64,000 bases of DNA from Fulvia fulva (lineage: Eukaryota; Ascomycota; Dothideomycetes; Mycosphaerellales; Mycosphaerellaceae). The first letter of the stretch is position 1; every line of letters begins with the position of its first letter. The translations under genes and the position numbers were made by a program. The notes beneath the pieces were generated by a model, which saw nothing but the letters and a program-made list of their open reading frames with translations, ran no database searches and had not been told where the DNA came from. Shown here piece by piece: positions 1-12,349 of the stretch. The stretch spans positions 4,340,001 through 4,404,000 of the forward strand of contig NC_063015.1 in NCBI RefSeq assembly GCF_020509005.1, given 5' to 3'.

Positions 1-3000
1 GGTTCTGGACCGCGTGGTTCTGCAGTCCAGACTCTACAGATACAGATAACATTGTTGAGAACCACACAACAGCGGCGATAGGTACTGACACAGGGACCAG
101 CGACTGAGAAGACCATTCCATGTGGTCTTTCCCTTGCGTCTCTCGTACGACGTACTTGCCCTAGCCTTACGCTTTGTGGCTCCAGTCAGGTTGAAGGACC
201 AAGCATCTCGTGTGGAAGCTGGTCCACGGCGACTCCTCAGCCTCATAACTCGGGTCCAATTGATACGAAAACGCCGAGCTGGATACCACAGCTACGTACA
301 TTGGCTGCAGGGGCCTACAAGGCGCGGTTCTGACTCAAACAGGATCGTTTGCGAACGAACGTAAAGCTCCAGAAGAGCAAACATAGTCTGCTACGGCATC
401 GGCGTATAGACAGTCGAGACTTAACTTCTTCTTCGTAGGTTGTCCATCGCTAACCTACAGAAAGCGACAGAGGCGCATCGCTGTGGAATCACTCGACGTG
501 GCCCTGCCAGGGTCGTTCTGGGGATCATCTGCCGGTGCCAGTGTCATTCGTTAGCCTCCTGATGTCCTCGACCAGTGATTTCTTGCTGCGTCAACTGGCA
601 GAAGCTGAGTGGCCTGCTGCATCTGTGAAGAGAAATGCGGCCGTCATCTAGCTGTACTACAGTGTGGGCCTGTGATCTTGCACGCCATGGGCGAGCTGCA
701 TCCGCATACGCATACGCGCATGAGACCTATCTCGGAGCAAGGATGGAGCTGGACGATCACTAGCGGAGACGGACTATCAGCGAATCATCGTCGATGGCCC
801 TGGTCCAGATCTCAAAGATAGTCTCTGTGTGGCACTCTGCAGCTGCGGCACAGTATGCAGCCCGTAGCTGGCTGTACCACAAGACAGGGGCCGATGACCC
901 TGCTCTTGGTCTTGTAAAACGACACATCTTTGGCTCGTCATCCCAGAGGAGCTGGACGTTCACTAGCGTACGAGAGCTGTAACCGAATGATCGTCCATGG
1001 TCTTCGATCAGGGAACAAAGGGACTGAGTGACTTCCTGAGCACAGCGTCCAGCCGGCTGCACTTCACACAGGCCTGTGATATCGGAGTCGCAGCGAGTCG
1101 CAGCCATACCGTGAGCTGGTACTTTGAGCACACCTGCAGTCTCTAGATGCGACGTCCCTTAGCCAACGAGAGCTGCAAGCGAATCATCATCCATAGGCCC
1201 CTCAAAACAGTCAAGATCGCCAGTCATCCGGTTCGCAGAGGGTCATCCTCCAGCTTGCTGCCAATTGTAACCAACTAATCTCGTGGTTCAGTCGTCATCG
1301 CGAACTTCATGGCTCGTTTGGCTGTAGCCTCCAGACGTTTCCTTGGCTGTCATGGCGTTGACATTTCCTAGCGCATGAGTAGTAGCAGCCAAAGATTCTG
1401 CATTACAGACGAGTAATGTCGACCATTACCGTGCTCGAGCAGGGGCCTTTACAGGCCCCCGGACGATATGGACCCTATACGACTTATGTAGACTTGCTCT
1501 AGCGTAGAAGAATTGCAAGCAAATCGTCGTCCGTGGCTACCTTGGCAGTGTCACCAATGGTCAAGTCACACCACAGGCGCTGCGACTTTGCGGTCTCCCC
1601 TTAGCTCGCTGCAGACTTGGACCAAGCAGTGTCGAGGTCAGCTCGCTACTACCGTCCTGCTGGATGGTCCAGCTACAGCCTTCAGGTAAGCGAGGACTTC
1701 CACGTGGCGTTGCTTACCGGAACACCCCTTAGCGTACGAGAAGTAGCAGCCAAAGAATTGATTTTATGGACAAGTGGCGCATTCCGTTCTCGTGCTCGAG
1801 CATGGGGCTCGCAGAGCATCGGTTCACAGCCCAAGGGCAGTGGAACGCCTCGACGCGAACATGCTCTAGCGTACGAGGACGTCGAGCCAGCAAGAGTGCG
1901 CAGAGACAGCCTACTGACTACAGTCGGCAAGATCCTTACTCAATGTTGCTCGATGTAGATCTGTTGGTTCGTACCACCAGAGATCAATTGCATTTCACCC
2001 AGTGGCAGTTTCCATCGAATGCAACTTCGCTCGCTTGTCTGCCCGAAGCTGCCAACATTTCTTAGCATCAGAGTATAATGAGCCGAGGAACCATCTCTAA
2101 AGCGAGTGGCCCCGTTCTCCTCACTAGTGACAGCCTGATAGATCGACGGTTGCGTCATTGCCAGGGTAATACATGTAGACGTCGTGAGACGTGGACGCAC
2201 TTTAGCGTACGAGAACCGACGGCCAATGAAGTAGTGTACTGAGTGCCCTGGAGGCACAAGGTAAGCGACAAATGCAACCTACATGCCGGCAAATATCCAT
2301 GAGCTAGCGTACGAACCCGCAGAGCCACTGAGCTGCATCGTTATTTTCGTCGTGGTAGGGTGGTGGCTGGCTCTGCAGTAAAGATTCAGCCACGTGAAAA
2401 CATTCCCTAGCGCACGATATCTGCTAGCCAAAGAACCCGCAGTGAAAGCGCCACCAGGCCGGGGACACTGCAAACTGCTGAAAGCACTCGTACGCTTTCA
2501 TGCAGTCTGCTGCTCTCGGAGTCCAGCAGAGACTGTGTACGCACTCTGCCGAAACAGTCGGGCCTGGATGCGATGAGCCTTGCTCCTCAAATCACCTTGT
2601 ACGTGGCTGTTCTGCGAACGTCCGCTAGCTGTCAGACCTTGACGACCAACAGTCTTCCATGGCCTCACCCGGTACATTCGATGGCTTAGACTTGTAGTGA
2701 CTGCATAGGATGCTGGTACTTAGGCAGTGTACAACGAGCCCAGCTGACATGCGTTAGCTCGAGCAGGATCTGGGCCACTCATGCTCCATTTCTAGGTCGT
2801 GGGTGATACAACAAAGTCACTGCCCGTCGCAGGCGCGTTCTGGATCAGTGCAGCTGCAGTGTTGGTGGCTGTCTGGAAAAGCGCTGCCCTTAGCGCACGA
2901 TAACGCAGAGCCAGTGATTCCTGTCGACCTTCTCGCCGTGGGGTTCGTGAAACCCGCGTGCTTTTGACATTTCTTAGCTGCCACACTCTGTCCTCGAAGC

Positions 3001-3827
3001 ATCGTGAGGGATTGCCGCTGATTGAGCGAGGTGACTTCATTTCGTTGCGTCCTCGGCCGGTGAAGTATTTGTGGTTTCTCTCAGTGCTGCTGTGCGTCCA
3101 GAAAATCGAGAAGGGTGTATCTAGCCCGCCCTCTATTCCGTGACGGACTCACTCCAGCTTCGTACGGCAATGCAGCGCACCGTCGTGCAAGAGACATCGA
3201 CCCAAGGAGTCACAAATATTCCTCAACCCCTCCATCCACTAGACTCCCATATCCCTGCTCACGACACCTAATCAGTTCCGTAGCACAGAACCCGATCTAG
3301 CTGCCATACTCTCCCGACTAACAGATCTCCGTCCACCAGGTGGCGGTACGCCCATTGTGCACTGGCAGCACAAACAAGTCCCGATTCCTTCGGCAAAGGA
3401 TTGTCCTGTCGACTTCCGCTAGCTGTGCTCTTCTCTGTGAGCGATGTATGGACCGTGCGACTTGGTGGCGTTTGTCGTTCTGCGGCCTGCCATTAGGTTG
3501 CAGGGTGTTTGTGAGGGTGTGTGAGCAGTTCACCGCTGATGTGAGCTGGGATTGGTTCTCCACGTGGATGCCAAGTCGTCATCGGCCGTGATGCAGCCCT
3601 CGTTCCACCACTGGCTCGCTGCATGGCCGTGCGTAAGTGTGTGGTTTTGGAAGAAAGTGACGGTCTTGAGGGTGGTACTTCTGGTGCAGAGGCACTGTTC
3701 CTTTGATGAGTCGTTCTTTCTGTTCCTGGCGATGAGCCGGCCATAATGTTTTCATCCTTGCCGACTACGCCTGCAAGAACGATCGGCCAGTTTGTGTCAT
3801 TGCATTGCTGTCTTTACCCTGGACTGT
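1..3827. other. Gene-free left flank
   Basis: I see no convincing gene here. Open frames are short, overlap on both strands and resemble no family I know. The stretch is not RIP-depleted: CpA and TpG are common. Its main content is the degenerate repeat array annotated separately. From about 2910 to 3827 there is only unremarkable sequence leading to the 3' end of trm61. Confidence 0.6.
745..2905 (+). repeat. Degenerate interspersed repeat array (core TTAGCGTACGAGA)
   Basis: A core close to TAGCGTACGAG recurs at about 964, 1369, 1500, 1730, 1867, 2203, 2305, 2408 and 2891, with weaker copies at about 762, 1160, 2063 and 2755. Spacing is irregular, about 100-215 bp. A pyrimidine run almost always precedes the TAG. 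Flanking words also recur. GGAGCTGGACG precedes the core at 745 and 948. CGAATCATCGTCCATGG-like text follows it at 781, 984, 1180 and 1519. GCAGCCAAAGA occurs at about 1385 and 1746, and GTGCTCGAGCA at about 1431 and 1791. These shared blocks of 80-100 bp indicate diverged duplications rather than chance words. I see no coding frame common to the units, and I cannot name the family. Confidence 0.7.
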
Positions 3828-5321
3828 TTACTTCTTCGCCTTGCCCTCCTTGACCGGCGAACCCTTCATGATTTCATCAACCGGATACAGCTCTTCGCAC
3901 TTCTTCTCATCCTCTTCACTCCACTCCCTCGGCAAGATAGCAAACACGAGATAGCTCGTATGCGTCTTCACCTCCGGCTCCGTCCGATGCACCAGGTGGC
4001 CCTCCTTATACAACATCCTCTCCTCCGCATCCTTCTTGATCTTCTCAAGTCGCTGCTGTTTACTCTGAGTCTTCATCTGCTGACCCACCTCTTCCCTGTT
4101 CGCGCTGTTAGTCCGGTTCGCATGGAAGTCAGATATCTTTGTTTCGACCTCCCTTAACCTGCCTAGAGCCTCTTCGACGTTTGCGGCGCTGGCGTTCACG
4201 CCGCGTAGACCTTCCTCCTTCAGTCCGACTCGCTCGCGGCGGATGTCGATGCGTTTGTGTTGGACTTCGACCATGGAGATGTCGGCCCAGCCGGACTTGC
4301 GTAGTTCGGTGACGGTGGCCATGACTTGCTCGATGCAGGGGGAGAAGGTGCAGATGTGGACTGGGGAGTTGGGGTTGAGGGGAGTGTTGGGAGTGGCGCG
4401 TGAGAGGTGCTTCAGGGCCTGCCAGGGAGCGGGCAGGTCGAGGAAGATGGCATCAACAGATGGTGCAGATCCATCTTGGAGGACGAAGCCATCGTTGCAG
4501 ACATCGCGATGGGTTAGTTGGACCACGCCATCCAGCTGGTGCTCCGTAATTTCCTCACGTAGTGTCTGCACACGTGGCTCGTGATATTCGAAGCTGTAGA
4601 CCTTGCCAGTCTTTCGACGTTTCGTGGGAGGTCCAAAAGTGTTGTCGGGGTAGCCACTGAAGACGGCTCGTGCAGAAGCATGAGTGAAGCTGCCACTACC
4701 AGCACCAGCTTCGATCATGGAGCTGCCCGGTCGCACTCGCAGCCGCTGCAGGATGTAGCTGTTGTCAGGTGTGTATACGACTTGCGTCCGATGGTCCAGT
4801 GAAGATGTCCATGATTCTGGTGTGGGCGGCAGAATATGCACAAAGCCCGAGCCCGCCTCGACAGCCGCTCGTCCTACTTGAGCTTGCGCAGCACTTTGAC
4901 CTTTCTCCTTCTCCTTTGGATTGGGCTTGAACTTCTTGGTAGGCGATTCCGGTAGTTCCTCTCCGGTCGACTTTCTCTTTCTCCGCGATGGGTCACATAC
5001 TACCTCCTGCTCCTCCTCGGCCTGTGCTGCTGCTGCGGACGCATCTTCCTGCTTGGCCTTCTGCTTCTTCCTCCCTCGTGTGCCAGTATCGACCTTGCTC
5101 GCCCTCACCTGACTGCCCCAGTCCAGACCGACGAGGGTGCTGTGTGGGAAGGAGCCAAAACGGGTGTTGGTGACGGCACCTTCTGCATACCCATCCTCGG
5201 TAGTCTTGCCGAGCGTGATGGGAAGGAGGCTGTCGCGCTTCAGGTGCAGGATCGCTAGTGAGTCGGACTCGGCTGTGGCGTTGGCATAGAAGAACGGCGA
5301 CGGCCGTGTTGTTGTCGACAT
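3828..5321 (-). CDS. trm61: tRNA (adenine-58-N1) methyltransferase catalytic subunit Trm61
   Basis: Catalytic partner of Trm6; the complex methylates N1 of A58 in the T-loop of tRNAs, including initiator tRNA, in the nucleus. The uninterrupted 497-residue frame has the family's N-terminal beta-barrel start (SPFFYANATAESDSLAILHL). The SAM-binding loop reads MIEAGAGSGSFTHA, the active-site motif is FLDLPAPWQAL, and SPCIEQV follows. Insertions rich in Lys/Glu and Ala are usual in fungal Trm61. I chose the ATG at 5321 because it has A at -3 and begins next to the conserved start; an in-frame ATG at 5342 would add seven residues. It is transcribed divergently from the debranching enzyme, with 863 bp between starts. 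No intron is seen. Confidence 0.93.
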   Translation of the reverse strand: MSTTTRPSPFFYANATAESDSLAILHLKRDSLLPITLGKTTEDGYAEGAVTNTRFGSFPHSTLVGLDWGSQVRASKVDTGTRGRKKQKAKQEDASAAAAQAEEEQEVVCDPSRRKRKSTGEELPESPTKKFKPNPKEKEKGQSAAQAQVGRAAVEAGSGFVHILPPTPESWTSSLDHRTQVVYTPDNSYILQRLRVRPGSSMIEAGAGSGSFTHASARAVFSGYPDNTFGPPTKRRKTGKVYSFEYHEPRVQTLREEITEHQLDGVVQLTHRDVCNDGFVLQDGSAPSVDAIFLDLPAPWQALKHLSRATPNTPLNPNSPVHICTFSPCIEQVMATVTELRKSGWADISMVEVQHKRIDIRRERVGLKEEGLRGVNASAANVEEALGRLREVETKISDFHANRTNSANREEVGQQMKTQSKQQRLEKIKKDAEERMLYKEGHLVHRTEPEVKTHTSYLVFAILPREWSEEDEKKCEELYPVDEIMKGSPVKEGKAKK

Positions 5322-6184
5322 GATTGGTACATGTACATACATATGCAGCGCAGCTCCCCACGATCGTTGATGCGGCTCTTGGTGCGGCTCTCAAAAAATG
5401 CCCGCAAGAACTGCGGCTACGCTAACGCACGTGGAGTGACGTGTGGGAGTCAATTGAGCTCGGGCCTGCGGGAACTCCAGATCTGCTTCGGCTTCCAAGG
5501 TTCACGACGGAGGTCAACGATAGTCGTTCGGCGTGTCTGAGATGTCAACTTGACTCCTCTACCGATCATCTCGGTACGCCGCGCTGTACCTGCATCGTCT
5601 CCAGCTTGCGGGGTGCAGTGCAACGCAGCGATGATCGTCCAGCGATGCTTTGTTCCTGGGCCCCGCCGTCGATCTCCAAGTTTGTGCATGCAGCTAGCGG
5701 CAAGCTCTTGCTCTCAACGCTTCTTTCACGCCCGCCGCTTCCAAGAAACACTCGACATTGCGTTGCGCGGAGGAAGCGGCTGTGCTGGCGGTGTACAGGA
5801 CACAGGCCGATCGTGTCCGACATCTATCCTCGTCTCTTGCATTTCCCTCCAGCATCAACATCACTGCCCTCATCTTCCACCGAACACTCCTCCAGCTTTA
5901 CGAAGCAGCCTTCATTTGGCAGCAATTTTTGTCTCTCACTGTTGGCATCTCTGGCATTGTACGATATCACGATCTGACGACCAGGCGACTGTCGTTTCCA
6001 GCGCGACAGTAGCAGCTACACGTCCATAACCACAGATACGGCTCGCAACGAGAGGCTGCCTGCATTCGACCTGCTGTCTTTCTACCAGCATCACAGCCAT
6101 CTACCTCGAAATCGTGCCATCCACGGCCTACCGAATACCACGGTCTACCGACCATACGTGCTCCCGCATGAGCCATTGCCCACC
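5322..6184. promoter_or_regulatory. Divergent intergenic region, trm61 / debranching enzyme
   Basis: This 863-bp stretch between two start codons must hold both 5' leaders and promoters. Several open frames cross it but none resembles a protein family. A C/T-rich, CA-rich leader-like stretch runs from about 5820 to 6184 before the debranching enzyme ATG. I see no clear TATA box or named binding site. Confidence 0.5.
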
Positions 6185-9100
6185 ATGTCTCCTCAGCAGA
6201 TCAGCAACCACACGGTCCATGAGCTTCCGCTGAGAGACGATGGTTCGCCAGAGCTACCCGGCGAACCAGCCTACATCTACCTGCCACCGCCAACACATCC
6301 AGCCTACAGCATTCGCTTCAAAATCGATGGCACGAGCTCGATATGCAGAGAGGGAAGTCTATGGGTGAACATCCCGCCAAAGGGCACCAACTTCGACCGC
6401 AAGAAATTCTACGAATTCAAGTACGCTGTGCGAAAAAGCTCATGAGAAGGGAAGATACTGACAATCTGTGCAGACTCAAACCCAGCTTCACCAAGGAAAT
6501 ACGCATCGATGTCCCAGTCCATTGCGCAGGTGCTTTCGAGTTCTACAGCACGTTTACGCCATTACCCAAGTTCACCACCGGGCATGTCGATCCACCGAAG
6601 CCTACGCGAACACCAACACACTACATCGATGTTGCACCCCGTCTGCATGTCGACAAGTCGCCGCTACCTCTTGATGCCATCTCGTGCATCTCGGTGCTGT
6701 CCAAGTTCATGGGCAAGTACCCAGACGACTTCCTTCGCCATCTGCACGGCATCAGCGAAAGAGCATACAACATGGTCCACTTCACACCTCTCATGATGCG
6801 TGGTGACAGCAATTCTCCGTACTCCATCTACGATCAGCACACATTTGACAAGAACATCTTCAAGAATGGCGAGGCTGATATCGCCGATCTTATTGGGAAG
6901 ATGGAGCACGAGTACGGCCTTCTTAGTCTGACGGACGTCGTATGGAACCACACTGCAAACAACAGCAAATGGCTCGAGGAGCACCCAGAGTCTGGCTACA
7001 ATATCAAGACGGCTCCACATCTTCGTGCACCTTATGAGCTCGATAGTGCATTCTTGATGTTCTCATCGAAGCTCAAGTCGCTGGGCCTCCCTACCCATCT
7101 GACCAGCGCAGATGACCTCCTGCGGATCATGGACGCGGCCAAGATTCATGTGATTGGTGCCATCAAGCTTTGGGAGTTCTACGTCTGTGATGCCGACAAG
7201 TCCAGCCAGGCGGCCGTCGCGGCTTGGATGGAAGGTGATGTCAAGTTCGATGGCGAGATTCCGGATGGCTTGACCAACTGGTCTCTAAAAGAGAAGGCAG
7301 ACTGGATCCGCAACAACTGCTGTCCTGGCACGGACAGGATGGGTGAACGGTTTCGCCGCAACCCAGTGCCTCAGCGTGCTGCAGCACTCCTCACCCACTT
7401 GTTTGGCAAGTACAACAAGAATCAGAACAACTCCGCTGACGAACGCACTGCGTACGGCACCATGCACCGCTTCTTGAATGAGATGAACCTCGACTGGTAC
7501 AAGGAGTACGACGCCGATGTTGCCGCCATCATCGAGCAAGTGTACAACAGATGCAAGTACGTGCGACTGGACGATCATGGCCCAAAGATTAGTGATATTA
7601 CCCTCGAAAGTCCACTCATCGAATCGTACTTCACCCGCCTACCAGTCAATGAGACTACATCGAAGCATGACCCAGACTCTCTGGCGTTGGCCAACAACGG
7701 CTGGGTGTGGGCTGCGGATGTGATGAAGGACAATGCTGGACCCAAGTCAAAGGTCTACCTTCGTCGTGAACTGATCGTCTGGGGCGACTGTGTCAAGTTG
7801 CGATATGGTTCAGGTCCAGATGACAGTCCATTTCTATGGAAGTTCATGGCCGAGTACACGCAACTTATGGCCAAGCACTTCCATGGATTCCGCATCGACA
7901 ACTGCCACTCTACGCCTCTCGCTGTCGCATCGTACATGCTTGACTGCGCTCGTCTTGTTCGACCGGATCTTGTCGTTGCTGCCGAGCTCTTCAGCGGTGA
8001 CGAGAAGATGGATTTCCTCTACTGCCAAAAGCTTGGCATCTGTTTCCTAATCCGAGAAGCGATGCAATGTTGGTCAACTGCCGAAATGTCGAGGCTGGTG
8101 CACATCAACTGCGGTCGACCTATTGGGTCTTTTGAGGTGGACGATGTCTCTAGCGTCGACAAGTCAACCGCGAATGGATCCCTTACCAACGGCAGCACAC
8201 CTCAGGGTCGCGAAATCGTCCACAAGATCATCCCCTCCAAGATCCACGCGCTACTCATGGATTGTACCCACGACAATGAAACTCCTGTGCAACGCCGCGA
8301 TGGTCGCGATACTTTGCCGACCTCTGCCCTCGTGGCCATGTGCGCTGCCGCAGCTGGCTCGGTCTTTGGCATGGACGAGTTGTATCCACAATTGATCGAG
8401 CTGGTACACGAGACTCGTCCCTACACTTCCCCGTATTCCAACCTCAGCCCGGACCAAAGCATGAAGATCGGACCAAGCGAAGGTACCGGAGGCGTCAAGC
8501 GTCTCTTGAACCAGCTACACACCATCATGGGCAAGGACAAGTACGACGAAACATTCGTGCACCACGATGGCGAATACGTCACAGTACATCGCATCCACCC
8601 CAAATCCCGAAAGGGATACTACTTGATCGCCCACACGGCATACCCAGGTTATGGCAATGGCAACGCAGGCTTTGGACCGCAACGTCTTACTGGGACAAAG
8701 GCGAAGCTCCTCGGTGCGTGGTCGCTGGAGTGTGATCAAAGTTGGGAGGCCAAACAGGCTGCCATCAACGACAAGGTTCTGCGTGGTATTCCCAGCCGGA
8801 CCAAAGATGTACGTGGCGTGGCGGTCGACAGCCAAGGTGATGATACCGTCATTACCGTGCCATCGAACTTCCCACCTGGCTCGATTGTCCTCTGCGAGAC
8901 CTGGATACCAGGAGCTGAACACAGCGAAGGCTTAGACAAGTACCTCACGTCTGGTGCTCGCGAAGCCTTCAAGGACTGCAACCTGAACGACATCAATGCT
9001 ATCATGTATCGTGCCGACTCTGAGGAGCATGCCATGTCCAATGGTGCCGACGGTGCTTACGCCATCCCAGGCAGTGGGCCTCTGGTCTACTGTGGTCTGC

Positions 9101-10952
9101 AAGGCTGGTGGTCCGTCTTCCGCGAAATCGTCAGCCACAACGATCTTGGCCACCCCATTTGCAACCACCTCCGCGAAGGCCAATGGGCGCTCGACTACAT
9201 TGTCAATCGTCTAGACAAGCTCGCCGCTCGGCAAGACGGTATCTACAAGCATCTCCATGCTCCAGCAGATTGGCTCAGATCGCGTTTCGATGCGTGTCGC
9301 TCAATGCCCAGCTTCTTGCTGCCGCGTTGCTTTGCCTTGGTTGTTCGCACTGCAAAGAAGGCCGCCACGGACCGTGCGATTGAGCAAATGCATCCAAACA
9401 TCCAACACGGTCAGCGTTTCGTTAAGTCTCTCGCCATGGTGTCCTGCCAAGTCCAAGGCTACATGGACAACGCCAAGCTCTGGCCTGACAAGCTTGATCC
9501 GTCACTGGCTGCCGGCCTGCCTCACTTTACTCAAGATTGGGCACGCGTCTGGGGTCGTGACACGATGATTGCCATGCGAGGTCTCCTCACTTGCACTGGT
9601 CGCTATGACGAAGCCAAAGAGCATCTTCTCTGTTTTGGCAGTCTGATCAAGCACGGCATGATCCCCAACTTGCTCAACTCTGGAAAGCTTCCTCGCTACA
9701 ACAGCAGAGATTCTGTTTGGTTCTTCCTACAGAACATCCAAGACTACATCTCGCTGTCACCGCAGGGTCAGTTATTCCTGAAGGAGAATGTGCGTCGCCG
9801 CTTCTTGCCATATGACGATACCTGGTTTGCATGGGATGACTCTCGCGCCTACTCGAAGTCCAGCAGCATCGAGGACATCATCCATGAGTGTCTGCAGCGA
9901 CACGCCGGTGGCATGCACTTCCGTGAGTACAACGCCGGACCCGAACTTGACAGTCAGATGAAGTCGGAAGGCTTCCAGATCGATATCGAGGTGAACTGGA
10001 AGAACGGCTTCATCTACGGCGGCAACGAGTGGAACTGCGGCACTTGGATGGACAAGATGGGCGACTCCGTCAGAGCCGGCAACAAGGGTCACCCTGGTAC
10101 ATCTCGTGATGGTGCACCTGTCGAGATAACCGGTCTACAGTACAGTGCCATCAAGTGGGTTGCCGACCTCAATGCCGCCGGCAAGTTCAAGTACGATGGT
10201 GTTCAGACAAAGGATGGGAAGCATGTGACCTACGCGCAGTGGGCGAAGCTCATCCGCGACAACTTCGAGCACTACTACTACATTCCTGTCAACCAAGACG
10301 AGTGGTCCAAGTACGACATCAACCCGGCCATCGTCAACCGCAGAGGCATCTACAAGGATGTCCATGGCGGCAAGAAAGAATACAGGGACTACCAGCTACG
10401 ACCCAACTATCCAATCGCCATGTGCGTGGCGGGCGATCTCTTCAACGACGCTCACGCTCTGGCTGCGCTCGAGGTGGCTGATACCTACCTTCGCGGTCCT
10501 ACTGGTATGGCGACTCTGGATCCCAGCGACCTCGAGTACCATCCCAACTACATCAACAGCGAGGACAGTGACAACTACCAGACATGCCATGGACGCAACT
10601 ACCACCAAGGTCCTGAGTGGCTTTGGCCTACTGGGTTCTTCTTGCGCGCGCTTCTCAAGTACGACTTGAAGAGGCGCAAGACGCATGAGGAGCAGGTTGA
10701 GGCTTTCCAGCAGGTTACGCAAAGACTCAAGGGGTGCAGGCAGATGATTCATGATTCGCCTTGGAGGGGGTTGACGGAGTTGACGAACAAGGATGGCGCG
10801 TTCTGTGGGGATTCGGTGAGTCGAGGTGTGTCGGTAATGGTGATGGGATGATGCTAACGATGTGATAGTGCCCGACTCAAGCTTGGTCCGCGGGGTGTAT
10901 ACTGGACCTCTACGATGACGCGAGCAAGTACGGTGAGGATCCCGAGGCGTGA
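6185..10952 (+). CDS. gdb1: Glycogen debranching enzyme (4-alpha-glucanotransferase / amylo-alpha-1,6-glucosidase)
   Basis: Bifunctional cytosolic enzyme that removes branches left by glycogen phosphorylase. Exons are 6185-6420, 6474-10815 and 10869-10952 (two introns of 53 nt, phase-consistent), giving 1553 residues, the usual length for eukaryotic enzymes. The transferase half carries the expected acids: Asp554 in RIDNCHSTP, Glu583 in VVAAELF, and Asp679 in CTHDNE. The glucosidase half carries Asp1291 in RDGAPVEI and Glu1460 in GPEWLWPTGFF. The last exon ends in the conserved CPTQAWSAGCILDLY. The first junction restores FYEFKLKPSFTKEI, as expected for the family. The long frame reading through intron 2 would end in an unrelated tail, which supports the splice. 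Confidence 0.96.
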
Positions 10953-11770
10953 GCTGGAATTGGTGGATGATTGGAGATCACGATACCCTAGTGGAGACAG
11001 CAAAAGAAAAGTTATGAAGTGGAGTGCTGTTGATGGAGGTTGGACACCGAGGCCTGAGGATGATGAGTGAAGTTACCCCATGACAGTTGTTGATAAACCT
11101 AGATACCTAATGCTGAATCGATGTATCATGTATGGTACCTCGCATCTTCGACCCATCCCAACCACTGTCGTCCTTTGCCTCGGCAATCCAGCAAGACTTT
11201 GTCTATCTTTGCATCCCTATGGAGACCAAGCGACGTAGTCTCCATAGCTGCAACTGTGTTAGTCACCTTGAATCCCTAGAACAACGAAGCAGTGGCTAAC
11301 AACGATGACGGTCCCGGTCTTGGTCGCTGTGGTGGCAGCATACTGAAGCGTTGCTTGGCATTGCCGGGTGGTTGAGTAGGGTTTCGACCCGGTATCAAGA
11401 CGGAGGACGGCATAGATGACCATCCCTTGTAAGATCCACGCTCCGATGATCGAGACGAATGGGTCGAAAGCTTTGACTTTGAGGTCTGCTCGCTCGTAAT
11501 CAGTCGCAAGCGAGACTTGTGTCGAGGAGCTCTCTCCCGGAGCATGCTGATGTGGCTCTTGGTGAGCTCGCAATGTCCGGGGTGATCAACTTCGACGATA
11601 GAGGGCTCCAAAGTGAAATGTGCATTCATTCGCTTTTTGACTTGAGTCTCTGTATACTATCGTCCGTGTCCTGTCGTTATCAGTACTGTACATCGTAAAA
11701 GTTTGACCTTGCGATCCGGCCAAATGGGTATCATCATCTCTCGCGCAACTTCCCAGAAGATGAGAGCTCT
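10953..11770. other. Convergent intergenic region
   Basis: This 818-bp region lies between the 3' ends of the debranching enzyme and the DUF3602 gene, so it should hold two 3' UTRs. Overlapping minus-strand frames at 11259-11629 show no family resemblance. I see no repeat or RNA gene. Confidence 0.5.
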
Positions 11771-12349
11771 TCAGTCGCTGATCGCACTCTCATCCTCCTT
11801 CAAACTACTACCATTCGTTGCAGCACTTCCATTCTCTTTGATATTCTTCGTCGATCCATTCTTCTTCAACCCCAGCAACTCCTTTCCCTTGTCCACCACA
11901 CCCTTGAAGCTGCCCGTCCGCGCTCGCAGATTCTCCGGTCTGCCACTGCTCCCGCTCAACGCCCTCGCCTGCCTCCGCTCCTGACTCTTTGCACGAGCTT
12001 GGTCCGCGCCGCTCGTTCCTATAGTAGTCATGTTCCCTTGACCACCCCTGCCCCAGTGGTAGGTCCCATTCATGTCTTTGGCGTGGTGGTCTGGGGTGTT
12101 GACATCCTGAGCGGCGCGGGATTCGTCGGGGTTCGCGGGGTCGTTCTTGGCCATGTTTCCTGAGCCGCCGCGACCTGTTGTGTAGGTGACGGACTTGATG
12201 GTGGGTGTCTTGAGGTCGTCGGCGTTCACTGGGGCCGGAGGTTTGGTGTTGATGTTTCCCGCGCCGCCTCGGCCATGAGAGCGGATAGCTGCAGGTGGGA
12301 CGTCTTCCATGCTGTCCTTCTCGGCCGCTGTCTTTGGTGGTTGGGCCAT
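11771..12349 (-). CDS. DUF3602 / Par32-like glycine-repeat protein
   Basis: A 192-residue hydrophilic protein with three copies of the family's GRGG-x-GN repeat: SHGRGGAGNI (GRGG at 26-29), TTGRGGSGNM (59-62) and HWGRGGQGNM (100-103). Yeast Par32, which has the same repeats, is a TORC1-linked phosphoprotein that inhibits Mep ammonium transporters. That role is known for Par32 and only inferred here. The C-terminal third is Lys/Ser/Asn-rich and looks disordered, consistent with phosphoregulation. The single-exon frame starts at an ATG about 80 bp inside a short leader. Convergent with the debranching enzyme. Confidence 0.85.
   Translation of the reverse strand: MAQPPKTAAEKDSMEDVPPAAIRSHGRGGAGNINTKPPAPVNADDLKTPTIKSVTYTTGRGGSGNMAKNDPANPDESRAAQDVNTPDHHAKDMNGTYHWGRGGQGNMTTIGTSGADQARAKSQERRQARALSGSSGRPENLRARTGSFKGVVDKGKELLGLKKNGSTKNIKENGSAATNGSSLKEDESAISD

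Noticed and set aside
1617..1958. 113-codon frame inside the repeat array
   Set aside because: Covers two repeat cores in one frame only; the other copies of the repeat do not share an open frame.
745..2905. CRISPR array
   Set aside because: Repeats are degenerate, spacing is irregular, and the host is a eukaryote.
5322..5342. Seven-residue longer Trm61 start at 5342
   Set aside because: It is a real ATG, but with a weaker context (C at -3) and outside the conserved N-terminus; it cannot be excluded.
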